Assembly: GCA_947469885.1 (NCBI GenBank)
Contig: CANIQT010000005.1
Span: 1 to 64,000, forward strand
Reading direction: 5' to 3'
Length of the DNA stretch: 64,000 nt
From: Bacteroidota bacterium
GTDB lineage: Bacteria; Bacteroidota; Bacteroidia; 2-12-FULL-35-15
The notes beneath the pieces were generated by a model. That model made no database searches. It worked only from the letters and a program-made list of their open reading frames with translations, and had not been told where the DNA came from. Below are positions 9,029 through 18,420 of the stretch, piece by piece. The position numbers were made by a program, and so were the translations under genes. The first letter of the stretch is position 1; every line of letters starts with the position of its first letter.

Positions 9029-9463
9029 ATGAAAAGAACACTATTTACCATCGTGAACATTCTGATAACACTAACTCTTTTTGCACAAAAGCAACCTGAT
9101 ATTAACTCCATCATTGACAAAAATGCAAGGGTGACAGCATTTGCCGAAACAGATAATTCTTATTGGTACGGAACAGACAAAGGGTTATACAGAATTAAAA
9201 AGAAGAGCATGAGAGTCTACTTTTTTAATGAAAAGAACTCTGCATTACCTTCAGACAATGTTACTTGCATTTGCACAAAACCAGACGGAGAGGTTTATGT
9301 TGGAACAGATAAAGGTATTCTGCGTTACGACCTGTATGCGCTTATAAACATCACCACTGAAAATTCCGACATCCCCTCAAACAACATAAAATTTCTTTCT
9401 TTCGATCCTAAAAAAGGAATAACCGTAAGAACCATTGATAACTCTATGGCAATGGTGAAATAG
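9029..9463 (+). CDS. Small exported propeller-repeat protein
   Basis: A 144-residue protein with a signal peptide cut before Gln (LTLFAQKQ). It has at least two propeller-type repeats, SYWYGTDKGLYRI and EVYVGTDKGILRYD, of the kind in the sensor region of the kinase encoded upstream. It has no membrane helix after the signal and no kinase domain. It could be a soluble relic of a sensor, or a periplasmic accessory to the kinase. Two or three blades cannot close a propeller, so it would have to oligomerise or be degenerate. A strong terminator follows. Confidence 0.7.
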   Translation: MKRTLFTIVNILITLTLFAQKQPDINSIIDKNARVTAFAETDNSYWYGTDKGLYRIKKKSMRVYFFNEKNSALPSDNVTCICTKPDGEVYVGTDKGILRYDLYALINITTENSDIPSNNIKFLSFDPKKGITVRTIDNSMAMVK

Positions 9464-9493
9464 GATTAAAGAGAAATCAGAAAACATAAGACG

Positions 9494-9525
9494 AAAAATC
9501 CCGCCCGGAAAAGGGCGGGATTTTT
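9494..9525 (+). terminator. Rho-independent terminator
   Basis: 13-bp arms (AAAAATCCCGCCC and GGGCGGGATTTTT) enclose a 6-nt loop and end in five T. It closes the kinase/regulator/propeller unit 30 bp after the last stop codon. Confidence 0.9.
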
Positions 9526-9616
9526 AGCTTTAATAAGGAAAAGAGGTTCCTAAAGAACTTAATATCGGGAATATTTTTGGGGCAAATTTTTATTTCGTAT
9601 TGATAATTCTTAATTT

Positions 9617-9646
9617 TTTGCCTAACAAAGTAATTATGTACTTTTA
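9617..9646 (+). promoter_or_regulatory. Probable polA promoter
   Basis: TTTG at 9617-9620 and TACTTTTA at 9639-9646 are 18 bp apart, matching the Bacteroidota primary sigma-factor pattern. The polA ATG is 25 bp downstream. Confidence 0.6.
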
Positions 9647-9671
9647 TCACCCCAAATAAAAATAAAATCCA

Positions 9672-12593
9672 ATGGAAGAGACCAATAAAAAACTGTTTTT
9701 GCTTGATGCGTTTGCATTAATTTATCGTGCTTATTTTGCGTTCAGTAACAATCATCGTATTAATTCAAAGGGCTTGAACACATCGGCAGTGTTTGGTTTT
9801 ACCAATACATTACTGGATGTTTTGAAAAAAGAAAAACCAACACACATTGCTGTGGTTTTTGATACACCGGAGCAAACACAACGTCACATTGAGTTTGCAG
9901 ACTACAAAGCACATCGTGAAGAAATGCCGGAAGATTTGGCTTTGTCTATTCCATATATTATTAAAGTGATTGAAGGATTTAATATTCCTGTGCTTAAAAA
10001 AGCAGGATACGAAGCAGATGATGTAATCGGTACATTGGCAAAGATGGCAGAAAAGCAGGGGTTTACCACTTACATGATGACTCCTGATAAAGATTATGGT
10101 CAGTTGGTTTCGGATAAAATATTTATGTACAAACCCGCACGACTCGGCAATGGTGCAGAAATAATGGGTGTTCCGGAGATATGCAAAAAGTGGGACATTC
10201 AGAATGTAGACCAGGTAATTGATATTTTAGGATTGATGGGAGATGCTGCTGATAATATTCCAGGAATACCCGGAGTTGGCGAAAAGACTGCCATTCAGCT
10301 TATCAAAGATTTTGGAAGCATTGATAACCTTTTGCAGAATACAGATAAACTAAAAGGCAAATTAAAAGAAAAAGTAGAACTGAACAAAGACAAAGCCATT
10401 CAATCAAAGTGGCTGGCAACTATTATTTGCGATGTGCCCATTGAGTTGGATGAAAAAGCATTGGAGATGGAAGAGCCTAATAAGGAAGCGTTGAAGGAAT
10501 TATTTGCAGAATTAGAATTCAGAAACCTTGCAGACAGAGTGTTTGGTGCACCAGCAGGAACAGCTACACCACCCACTCCTAAAGAAAAAACACCTGCACC
10601 AAAGAAAAGCCAACCCGTAAATGTAAATCAAACAGATATGTTTGGACAGGCAGAAGAAACAGCAACAACAATTGATGAACAAATCGAAACACCGTCAGGT
10701 AATGTCACCCCTCCCCTTTCTTCAAGGGGAGGGGATGGGGGAGAGGTCTCTGAGGAAACAGAAACACCTCAAACCTTTCAAACAATAAAAGAAGTTACCC
10801 ACACCTACCACCTGATTGACACAAAAGAAAAACGCGCTCAATTAATTATTGATTTATCAAAACAATCTGCGATATGTTTTGATACAGAAACAACAGGACT
10901 GGATGCGCATAATTCAGAGTTAGTCGGAATGTCATTTGCATACAGCGTTTCAGAAGCATACTATATTCCTGTTTCGGCAAATTATAATGAAGCACAAGAA
11001 ATTGTCGATGAATTCAAACTTTTGTTTGCAAATGAAAACATTTCAAAGATTGGTCAGAATATAAAATATGATATGTCTGTTTTGAAATGGTATGGTGTGG
11101 AAATAAAAGGAAAACTGTTTGACACGATGGTGGCTCATTTCCTTATTCAACCGGACATGCGACACAACATGAATGTGCTTGCTGAAACGTATTTGAACTA
11201 TTCTCCTGTGTCAATCGAAACATTAATAGGAAAAAAAGGAAAGGAACAAACCTCTATGCGGGATGCACCAATAGAGGAAATAAAAGAGTATGCAGCAGAA
11301 GATGCCGACATTACTTTGCAACTGAAAAATAAGTTTGAGCCAATGCTCGAATCTGTTCATGCAAAAAAATTATTTGAAGAAATAGAAATTCCTCTTATCC
11401 CTGTATTGGCTGCTATGGAAGCAGAAGGAATAAGATTGGATAAAGATGCTCTGAAAGAAATATCGGAAGGGTTGACAAAAGATATTTTGGTAGTGGATAC
11501 AGAAATTCAAACATTGGCAGGAACTCCGTTTAATATTTCATCACCTAAACAAGTGGGAGAAATTTTGTTTGAAATTCTTAAGATAGTTGAGAAACCTAAG
11601 AAAACAAAGACAGGACAATATGCAACAGGGGAAGATGTGTTGTCAAAACTTCTTGGTAAACACGAAATAGTTGGAAAAATTTTGGATTATCGTGAGCTGG
11701 TTAAATTAAAAAACACCTACGTGGATTCGTTGCCATTATTGGTTAATCCGCGCACGAATAGAATTCATACTTCTTACAATCAAGTGGTGGCGGTAACTGG
11801 AAGATTGAGTTCGGACAATCCGAATTTGCAAAACATTCCAATCAGAACGGAGAGAGGAAGAGAAATACGAAAAGCATTTGTGCCAAGAGATGAAAACTAC
11901 ATTCTTCTTTCTGCCGATTATTCTCAAATAGAACTTCGGATTATTGCTGAGTTGAGCAAAGATGCAGGAATGATAGAAGCATTTCAATCAGGACAAGACA
12001 TTCACAAAGCCACTGCAGCAAAGGTGTACAACGTATCTTTAGAAGAGGTAACTTCGGATATGAGAAGCCGTGCAAAGATGGTAAATTTCGGAATCATTTA
12101 TGGAATATCAGCTTTCGGGCTTTCGGAAAGATTAAACATTCCAAGAAAAGAAGCAGCAGAAATTATTGAAAACTATTTTGCAAAGTATTCCCGCATAAAA
12201 GAATACATGGACGAAAGCATTGAATTGGCAAGAGAAAAAGGATATGTGGAAACCATCATGGGACGAAGAAGATACCTGCGCGACATCAATTCCGGCAATC
12301 ATACGGTAAGAGGTTTTGCAGAGCGGAATGCAATCAATGCACCCATACAAGGCAGTGCAGCCGACATGATAAAAATTGCAATGATTAATATTCATAAAGA
12401 TTTTAAAGAAAAGAATTTTAAATCAAAAATGCTTTTACAGGTGCACGATGAGTTGGTGTTTGATGTCTGGAAAGAAGAACTGGAAATTATTCAACCGATA
12501 ATAAGAGAAAGAATGATGAATGCCATTCCTTCATTAACTGTACCAATGGAAGTAGGAATGGGGACAGGGAAAAACTGGCTGGAGGCGCATTAG
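9672..12593 (+). CDS. polA: DNA polymerase I
   Basis: A 973-residue DNA polymerase I that removes RNA primers and fills gaps in replication and repair. The 5'-3' exonuclease domain covers about 1-290. The 3'-5' proofreading domain (about 385-560) keeps its catalytic residues (FDTETTG, Asp404 and Glu406), so proofreading is probably active. The polymerase domain shows motif A (DYSQIELRI), motif B (RAKMVNFGIIYG) and motif C (VHDELVFD). The linker at about 290-380 is long and Thr/Pro-rich, and contains PPLSSRGGDGG encoded by a GC-rich palindromic repeat (10709-10751). The protein is somewhat longer than the E. coli enzyme (928 residues), mostly because of this linker. Confidence 0.97.
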   Translation: MEETNKKLFLLDAFALIYRAYFAFSNNHRINSKGLNTSAVFGFTNTLLDVLKKEKPTHIAVVFDTPEQTQRHIEFADYKAHREEMPEDLALSIPYIIKVIEGFNIPVLKKAGYEADDVIGTLAKMAEKQGFTTYMMTPDKDYGQLVSDKIFMYKPARLGNGAEIMGVPEICKKWDIQNVDQVIDILGLMGDAADNIPGIPGVGEKTAIQLIKDFGSIDNLLQNTDKLKGKLKEKVELNKDKAIQSKWLATIICDVPIELDEKALEMEEPNKEALKELFAELEFRNLADRVFGAPAGTATPPTPKEKTPAPKKSQPVNVNQTDMFGQAEETATTIDEQIETPSGNVTPPLSSRGGDGGEVSEETETPQTFQTIKEVTHTYHLIDTKEKRAQLIIDLSKQSAICFDTETTGLDAHNSELVGMSFAYSVSEAYYIPVSANYNEAQEIVDEFKLLFANENISKIGQNIKYDMSVLKWYGVEIKGKLFDTMVAHFLIQPDMRHNMNVLAETYLNYSPVSIETLIGKKGKEQTSMRDAPIEEIKEYAAEDADITLQLKNKFEPMLESVHAKKLFEEIEIPLIPVLAAMEAEGIRLDKDALKEISEGLTKDILVVDTEIQTLAGTPFNISSPKQVGEILFEILKIVEKPKKTKTGQYATGEDVLSKLLGKHEIVGKILDYRELVKLKNTYVDSLPLLVNPRTNRIHTSYNQVVAVTGRLSSDNPNLQNIPIRTERGREIRKAFVPRDENYILLSADYSQIELRIIAELSKDAGMIEAFQSGQDIHKATAAKVYNVSLEEVTSDMRSRAKMVNFGIIYGISAFGLSERLNIPRKEAAEIIENYFAKYSRIKEYMDESIELAREKGYVETIMGRRRYLRDINSGNHTVRGFAERNAINAPIQGSAADMIKIAMINIHKDFKEKNFKSKMLLQVHDELVFDVWKEELEIIQPIIRERMMNAIPSLTVPMEVGMGTGKNWLEAH
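10709..10751 (+). repeat. GC-rich palindromic repeat inside polA
   Basis: The segment contains CCCCTCCCCTTT then AAGGGGAGGGG and a GGGGGAGAGGTCT tail. This is the same design as intergenic copies at 57970-58015 and, in part, 62155-62262. It stays in frame and codes for PPLSSRGGDGGEV in the linker between the two exonuclease domains. Confidence 0.75.
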
Positions 12594-12595
12594 TT

Positions 12596-13435
12596 TTATT
12601 GAAACAATGAGCCCACAATTAAAATTGCCCCTTGCAAAATCATAGTGCCATCAATGCCAGCCACAAAATAATATTCGCTTCTTTTGCTGTTGCAAAAAGC
12701 AATAAAAAAGAGGGTGGCAGTCGCGCTAAGGAGTAAACCCGAAAGCACAGAAAGAGAAATAACAGAAGTAAAATTTTCAGTAACAATAAACACAATATAT
12801 AATATAATACAAATGAGTGCAAGGTTTCGGGTTGTTTTTTCTCCGTATTGAAGCGGAAGAGTGGACACATTTTCGGCTTTGTCTATCCCCATATCGCGAA
12901 TATCGAACGGAATACAAATGGCAAGCATAAAACAAAAACGAGTAAGGGCATGAATAATAAAAGCGGTGTTAATTAAAAAACCATTTAAAAGTTGAGGAAC
13001 AATGGCGGTGGTCATGGTCCACACAACCACTAATGTAATTAGTTTGAACCAAGCGTTTTTGCGGAGCTTTACGACAGGTATAAAATAAGCAAGCGATAAA
13101 ATAAATAACGGAGAAAGATAAAACAAAATTCTGAAATCGTTGAAAAAGAAACTGATGCCCATACCTACAAAGCCAACCAGGGTTAACAGTTTTATAGTGG
13201 TTTGATTTTCGAAAACCCATGTTCTGCGGATGGAATTATAACTTTTGTTTTCGGTTTGTTTATAAAATATTCGTTGAAGATTATAAATAAAGAGAGTAGA
13301 GAAAAAAACAAAAACGGAGTAATAAAAAAGAGAATTGGCAAAATGAAGTTGTATGCAAGTGCTTTGAATTAACGATACAGCACCCAAAGCAACGTAAATA
13401 TTGCCAAAAAGAATAATATTATTGCAATAGCGCAC
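12596..13435 (-). CDS. UbiA-like prenyltransferase-family membrane protein
   Basis: A very hydrophobic protein with about eight membrane segments. The motif DIRDMGIDKAENVSTLP resembles the second Asp-rich motif of UbiA-type prenyltransferases, and the following GEKTTRNLAL also fits. The first motif (NDxxD) is not visible; YNLQRIF stands near its place, so catalysis is uncertain. The frame stays open to an ATG at 13528, but that would overlap the upstream gene by 110 bp. A GTG at 13435 gives 279 residues and a 17-bp overlap, which is more natural. A role in quinone or lipid prenylation is possible but not shown. Confidence 0.65.
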   Translation of the reverse strand: MRYCNNIILFGNIYVALGAVSLIQSTCIQLHFANSLFYYSVFVFFSTLFIYNLQRIFYKQTENKSYNSIRRTWVFENQTTIKLLTLVGFVGMGISFFFNDFRILFYLSPLFILSLAYFIPVVKLRKNAWFKLITLVVVWTMTTAIVPQLLNGFLINTAFIIHALTRFCFMLAICIPFDIRDMGIDKAENVSTLPLQYGEKTTRNLALICIILYIVFIVTENFTSVISLSVLSGLLLSATATLFFIAFCNSKRSEYYFVAGIDGTMILQGAILIVGSLFQ

Positions 13436-14057
13436 TGTGGTTAGGTTGCAAAATACCCCACACAATACCCAACCCCGCAACCAAGCCAATGCCCCCACCC
13501 AGCAGCGATTTGGTTTTTCGTTTCCCACGAGCCACCTTTTCGTAGCCCATTATATACGTATCGTGTTTCAAGTATTCGAGGTTTGAAACAGTGGAATGTT
13601 TTATTTTAACTTTAGGAAGTCCACAAAGTGATGTGAATGCAAAAGGAGGCAGCGGACAGAGAAACGAACCTGTAACCCCTGAAGCGGCACCCACCACCAT
13701 GTTAGTCCAAAAGGCTCCTCTGGGCTTAAACTTTTTTTGTGCGTCTTGTTCGCCTTTTATGTAATACTTCATTTCTTCCACCGTCAGATCGTTACCGGCA
13801 GCCGAATCGTAATGATAAATAATAGACTCACCTTTGCTGTTTCTGATAGAATATACATCATCACTTTCAATGGTAATTGGGTCTTTTTCGGGTTTGGAAT
13901 TTTTGAAAGTAACGTTTCCAAAAGTAGTGTCGTACACGGTGGTAATAATTTCCGTTCCGTTAATCAGCAGAATAGTGTCGTTGCCGGTTTGAGATTTTGC
14001 TGCAGAAGCAGATAGTAAAAGAAGCGAAACGATTATAAAAGAAAAGATTTTATGCAT
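13419..14057 (-). CDS. Hypothetical exported protein
   Basis: I chose the ATG at 14057 because it begins a clear signal peptide (MHKIFSFIIVSLLLLSASAAKSQ); a longer frame to 14108 has no better signal. The mature part has a beta-rich segment (about 22-90) typical of small Bacteroidota exported proteins and a Gly-rich membrane-like pair (about 115-150 and 195-210). It overlaps the UbiA-like gene, so both are likely co-transcribed. I do not recognise the family. Confidence 0.6.
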   Translation of the reverse strand: MHKIFSFIIVSLLLLSASAAKSQTGNDTILLINGTEIITTVYDTTFGNVTFKNSKPEKDPITIESDDVYSIRNSKGESIIYHYDSAAGNDLTVEEMKYYIKGEQDAQKKFKPRGAFWTNMVVGAASGVTGSFLCPLPPFAFTSLCGLPKVKIKHSTVSNLEYLKHDTYIMGYEKVARGKRKTKSLLGGGIGLVAGLGIVWGILQPNHSALLQ

Positions 14058-14160
14058 AACAGTGGTTAAAAATTTTTCAAATATAGTTATAATAAAACAC
14101 ATCAACATTTTGTCATTATTTAATTCTACATTTCCCTAATTCTTACATTCTCTATTTTAG

Positions 14161-14168
14161 TATCTTTG
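14161..14168 (+). promoter_or_regulatory. TATCTTTG -7 box before gcvP
   Basis: TATCTTTG matches the Bacteroidota -7 consensus TAnnTTTG exactly and lies 25 bp before the gcvP ATG. I see no convincing TTTG upstream at the usual distance. Confidence 0.45.
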
Positions 14169-14193
14169 CATTCTTTTTATAAAAAAAACAAAA

Positions 14194-17082
14194 ATGATTT
14201 CAACTGACAAATTTGTGAACCGTCATAACGGTCCAAGCGAAAACGATGTAACAGCAATGCTTCAAAAGATAGGAGTAAGCTCTTTAGCTGAATTAATTGA
14301 TCAAACTATTCCTGCGGATATTCGATTGAAAAAACCATTGAATCTTGCTCCGGGGATGACAGAATATGCTTACCACAAGCATTTGCGGGCATTAGCTGCT
14401 AAAAACAAAGTATTCAAATCGTACATTGGTTTAGGATATTCCAATACCATTATCCCTCCGGTAATACAACGCAATGTGCTGGAAAATCCGGGCTGGTATA
14501 CCGCCTACACACCTTATCAGGCAGAGATTGCGCAAGGCAGACTGGAAGCATTATTAAATTTTCAGACCATGATTATGGATTTAACAGGAATGGAAATTGC
14601 AAATGCTTCCTTGCTGGATGAAGCCACAGCAGCAGCCGAAGCAATGGCAATGTTGTTCAGCAATCGTAACCGTGAACAGGTAAAAAACAATGTAAATAAA
14701 TTTTTTGTTTCGGACGAATGTTATCCTCAAACCATTGATTTATTAAAAACCCGGTCTGCCCCAATAGGCATCGAATTAGTAATTGGAGATTTTAAAACAG
14801 CAACAATAGACAACACTATTTATGGCTGTTTGCTTCAATATCCAAGTATAGATGGTAAAGTATATGAATATGCTGAGTTTGTGAAAAATGCAAAAGCAAA
14901 TGGTGCAAGTATAGCAGTAGCAGCAGATATTTTAAGTTTAGTTTTATTAACTCCTCCGGGCGAATGGGGTGCTGATGTGGTGGTGGGTAATACACAACGG
15001 TTTGGTGTGCCTATGGGCTATGGCGGACCACATGCAGCGTTTTTTGCGTGTCACGAAGAATTTAAAAGAATAATTCCTGGTCGTATCATTGGTGTTTCGG
15101 TAGATGCACAAGGCAATCCCGCATTGCGAATGGCATTGCAAACAAGAGAACAACATATCCGAAGAGATAAAGCAACCTCCAATATTTGTACTGCTCAAGC
15201 ATTGTTAGCTATCATGGCAAGTATGTATGCTGTGTATCACGGACCGGAAGGAATAAAAGGAATTGCACAACAAGTGCATCTTTCGGCAGTAACATTGGCA
15301 AATGAATTAACGAAATTAGGATACACCATCGAAAGCGATTCTTTTTTTGATACGATTAAAGTGGTATTGCCTAAAGGTGTTTCGGAAGGAATGATTCACA
15401 ATCTTGCTTTAAGTGCTCATATTAATTTTCGTTATGTTGACAACAGTTGTGTGTGTATCACACTTGACCAAACCACCGATGCCCATGATTTGAATTGCAT
15501 CATTGAGCTATTTGCTCATGGTGCAAACAAGCCTGCTGTAAAGGTTACACAAGAACAAATATTTAATAATAATTCGAATATCCAATATCGAACATCCAAC
15601 ATTTTATCGCATCCTATTTTCAATTCATATCATTCCGAATCGGAAATGATGCGTTATATAAAACGTTTGGAAAATAAAGATTTGTCGTTAACCCATTCCA
15701 TGATTTCGTTGGGTTCTTGCACCATGAAACTTAATGCTGCTTCAGAACTAATGCCGATAACATGGCCCGAGTTTGCCAACATTCATCCGTTTGTTCCTAT
15801 TGAACAAGCAACAGGATACATCGAAATTATTGATGAACTGGAAAAAGCATTGTGTGAAATAACAGGATTTGCACGAATGAGTTTTCAGCCGAACAGCGGT
15901 GCACAAGGGGAGTATGCCGGACTGTTAGTGATACAGGCATATCACCACTCGAGAGGAGATGCACATCGTAAGGTGGCATTAATTCCTACATCGGCACATG
16001 GCACCAATCCTGCATCAGCAGCTATGTGTGGCATGAAAATAGTTTTGGTGAAATGTGATGAAGAGGGAAATATTGATGTGAATGACATGAGAGAGAAGGC
16101 AACTTTACATAAAGATAATCTCTCCTGCTTAATGGTTACATACCCAAGTACTCATGGGGTTTACGAAGAAAGCATTATTGAAATAACAAACATCATTCAC
16201 GAAAACGGAGGACAAGTGTATATGGATGGAGCCAACATGAATGCTCAGGTGGGATTGACAAGTCCTGGAAATATTGGTGCTGATGTGTGTCACTTAAATT
16301 TACACAAAACATTTGCAATCCCTCATGGTGGTGGTGGTCCGGGAATGGGGCCTATTGGTGTTGCAGCACAACTTGCTCCATTTTTACCGTCACATTCGTT
16401 GGTAAAAACAGGAGGAGAAAAAGGAATTCATGCGGTATCAGCAGCACCGTTTGGTAGTGCATTAATACTTTTAATTTCGTATGGGTACATAAAAATGTTA
16501 GGCGGAGATGGAGTTACAGCAGCAACCCGCATGGCAATTTTAAATGCAAATTATATTAAAAAATCATTGGAAGGTCATTATCCTGAATTGTACAGTGGTA
16601 AAAACGGACACTGTGCCCACGAAATGATTTTGGATTGCGTTGCCTTTAAACGTGAAGCAGGAGTTGAGGTTGGAGATATTGCCAAAAGGTTGATGGATTA
16701 TGGGTATCATGCCCCAACAGTTTCTTTCCCTGTGCACGACACCTTGATGGTGGAGCCTACCGAAAGTGAATCGAAAGAAGAACTGGACCGTTTTTGTTCG
16801 GCAATGATTTCAATCAAACAGGAAATAGATGAAATCAGTTCTGGCAAAGCCGACAAAGAAGACAATGTATTGAAAAACGCACCACACACCGCAAAAGCTG
16901 TTATTACTGACGATTGGAAACATTCGTATTCGCGCGAAAAAGCAGTATTCCCGCTGAAATGGGTAAAAGAATCTAAATTCTGGCCATCTGTTGCCCGTGT
17001 GGATAATGCTTTTGGTGATAGAAATTTGGTGTGTGCTTGTCCGCCAATCGAAAGTTATGTTGAAGAAGAATTGGCAAATTAA
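14194..17082 (+). CDS. gcvP: Glycine dehydrogenase (decarboxylating), P-protein
   Basis: A 962-residue single-chain P-protein of the glycine cleavage system. It decarboxylates glycine with PLP and passes the aminomethyl group to lipoylated H-protein. The N-terminal half begins [13 protein letters not shown]; the C-terminal half carries the PLP lysine Lys705 in [32 protein letters not shown] is another hallmark. The junction of the halves (about residues 457-475) reads [17 protein letters not shown], encoded by a stretch like short dispersed repeats elsewhere, although RTSxxLxHP itself is natural for the family. The other system genes (gcvT, gcvH) are not in the window. Confidence 0.97.
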   Translation: MISTDKFVNRHNGPSENDVTAMLQKIGVSSLAELIDQTIPADIRLKKPLNLAPGMTEYAYHKHLRALAAKNKVFKSYIGLGYSNTIIPPVIQRNVLENPGWYTAYTPYQAEIAQGRLEALLNFQTMIMDLTGMEIANASLLDEATAAAEAMAMLFSNRNREQVKNNVNKFFVSDECYPQTIDLLKTRSAPIGIELVIGDFKTATIDNTIYGCLLQYPSIDGKVYEYAEFVKNAKANGASIAVAADILSLVLLTPPGEWGADVVVGNTQRFGVPMGYGGPHAAFFACHEEFKRIIPGRIIGVSVDAQGNPALRMALQTREQHIRRDKATSNICTAQALLAIMASMYAVYHGPEGIKGIAQQVHLSAVTLANELTKLGYTIESDSFFDTIKVVLPKGVSEGMIHNLALSAHINFRYVDNSCVCITLDQTTDAHDLNCIIELFAHGANKPAVKVTQEQIFNNNSNIQYRTSNILSHPIFNSYHSESEMMRYIKRLENKDLSLTHSMISLGSCTMKLNAASELMPITWPEFANIHPFVPIEQATGYIEIIDELEKALCEITGFARMSFQPNSGAQGEYAGLLVIQAYHHSRGDAHRKVALIPTSAHGTNPASAAMCGMKIVLVKCDEEGNIDVNDMREKATLHKDNLSCLMVTYPSTHGVYEESIIEITNIIHENGGQVYMDGANMNAQVGLTSPGNIGADVCHLNLHKTFAIPHGGGGPGMGPIGVAAQLAPFLPSHSLVKTGGEKGIHAVSAAPFGSALILLISYGYIKMLGGDGVTAATRMAILNANYIKKSLEGHYPELYSGKNGHCAHEMILDCVAFKREAGVEVGDIAKRLMDYGYHAPTVSFPVHDTLMVEPTESESKEELDRFCSAMISIKQEIDEISSGKADKEDNVLKNAPHTAKAVITDDWKHSYSREKAVFPLKWVKESKFWPSVARVDNAFGDRNLVCACPPIESYVEEELAN

Positions 17083-17151
17083 TCCTTTAAAATTGTTTTC
17101 ATCGTAAAAGTACCGTCTTTAATCGAATTTCAGTCAAAAAATCAAATCAAA

Positions 17152-17184
17152 TTTTGTTTTTTATAGAATAAATATATACTTTTA
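17152..17184 (+). promoter_or_regulatory. Promoter of first T9SS cargo gene
   Basis: TTTTG (17152-17156) and TACTTTTA (17177-17184) are 20 bp apart. The same arrangement occurs before the next two genes. Confidence 0.6.
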
Positions 17185-17235
17185 CACAATAATTAAAAAT
17201 CAATTAACAAGAACTATTAATCTAAAACAAATGCT

Positions 17236-18288
17236 ATGAAAAAACTTTACACAATTATCGCAGTATTGGCTGTTTCAGTCGCTGCAAATGCACAATCAAC
17301 AAAGGGAACAACTACCAATGTTTTCCCAAACATTCACCAATCCACTGTTCCAATGCAAATCAAACAATTTCCGGCAAATCGTGCCAATGGAGATACGTTG
17401 ATGTATATGCCATTGCCGGGAACGTATGTAAACCCAACTGACAATGCTGGTTTTACAATTGTAACAGAAGATATTGATGGATTGCCAACTTACAATGCAG
17501 GTTATGCAACATCTTTCGGTATGTATTATTCTACAGATTCAACACCAAACATGGCAAGCAACTGGTACCATCCGTGGGAAACACCGGCTCCATTAGGAAC
17601 AGACACAGCTTTCATGTTTAATGCAACCTCTTGGTTCAACCCAGCAGGTGTTGCTAACAACTGGTTAAATTTTGGACCATTAACTATTCCTGGTGCTGGT
17701 GCTCACTTAATTTGGTACGAAAGATTTAATCCATGGGGAATTGATGGTTACAAAATTTATGTTTCTACAACTCCTTCTTCTGTATTAACCTTTTCTGACT
17801 TTAATGACCCTGCAATTTTCACGAAAGTGGATGCACATCCTTCTCCAACCGCTTCTACCGATTCAATTTGGAGAGAAATGATGGTTACTCTTCCTGCTAT
17901 GTACAATGGTCAGGTAGTTTCTATCGGTTTTAACCACAATGCAAATGATATTGATGTGTTCCATTTGGACGAAATCACTTTGGTGGAAGGTCCTGTAGGA
18001 ATTACTGAATACGCGTTTGAAAACGGTGCAAGACTTAGCCAAAACACACCTAACCCGGCTAATGGTTTCACAACAATTAACTATGAATTGTTAAACAAAT
18101 CAGCAGTTGTATTATCTGTGTTTGATGTAACTGGCAAATTGGTTGCTTCACAAAACGAAGGTAACCAAACTGCAGGCAATCACAACATCAGACTTAATAC
18201 TTCTGATTTAGCTGCTGGAGTTTATTCTTACTCTTTAAAAGTGGGTAACAATACTACTTCAACTAAAAAAATGGTTATTATTAAATAA
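17236..18288 (+). CDS. T9SS type A sorting-domain protein
   Basis: A 350-residue secreted protein. The signal peptide is cut before Gln20 (VAANAQ). The middle (about 60-250) looks like a jelly-roll adhesion-type domain (choice-of-anchor J-like), with LIWYERFNPWGIDGYKIYVS and IDVFHLDEITLVE. The last 75 residues are a T9SS type A sorting domain with LSQNTPNPANGFT, VFDVTGKLV and LAAGVYSYSLKVGN. The protein should be exported across the outer membrane and cleaved or attached. It is monocistronic, with its own promoter and terminator, and is followed by two genes of like architecture. Confidence 0.9.
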   Translation: MKKLYTIIAVLAVSVAANAQSTKGTTTNVFPNIHQSTVPMQIKQFPANRANGDTLMYMPLPGTYVNPTDNAGFTIVTEDIDGLPTYNAGYATSFGMYYSTDSTPNMASNWYHPWETPAPLGTDTAFMFNATSWFNPAGVANNWLNFGPLTIPGAGAHLIWYERFNPWGIDGYKIYVSTTPSSVLTFSDFNDPAIFTKVDAHPSPTASTDSIWREMMVTLPAMYNGQVVSIGFNHNANDIDVFHLDEITLVEGPVGITEYAFENGARLSQNTPNPANGFTTINYELLNKSAVVLSVFDVTGKLVASQNEGNQTAGNHNIRLNTSDLAAGVYSYSLKVGNNTTSTKKMVIIK

Positions 18289-18305
18289 CTAAAATAACTA
18301 TAAAT

Positions 18306-18339
18306 AAAAAAACCCGTGAGTGTTCACGGGTTTTTTTTT
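18306..18339 (+). terminator. Rho-independent terminator
   Basis: 14-bp arms (306-319 and 324-337 of the 18-kb block; core AACCCGTGA/TCACGGGTT) with a 4-nt loop, ending in nine T. Confidence 0.92.
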
Positions 18340-18347
18340 CCACTTTG

Positions 18348-18379
18348 TTTTGTGGTTTATAAATAAAGATATACTTTTA
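18348..18379 (+). promoter_or_regulatory. Promoter of second T9SS cargo gene
   Basis: TTTTG (18348-18352) and TACTTTTA (18372-18379) are 19 bp apart. Confidence 0.65.
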
Positions 18380-18420
18380 CCGATAATTAAATTTTAACTT
18401 AAATCAAAAAATCAATCAAA

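Noticed and set aside
13436-13528. ATG start of the UbiA-like protein at 13528
   Set aside because: It would overlap the upstream gene by 110 bp and add a non-membrane, Trp/Cys-rich stretch untypical of the family.
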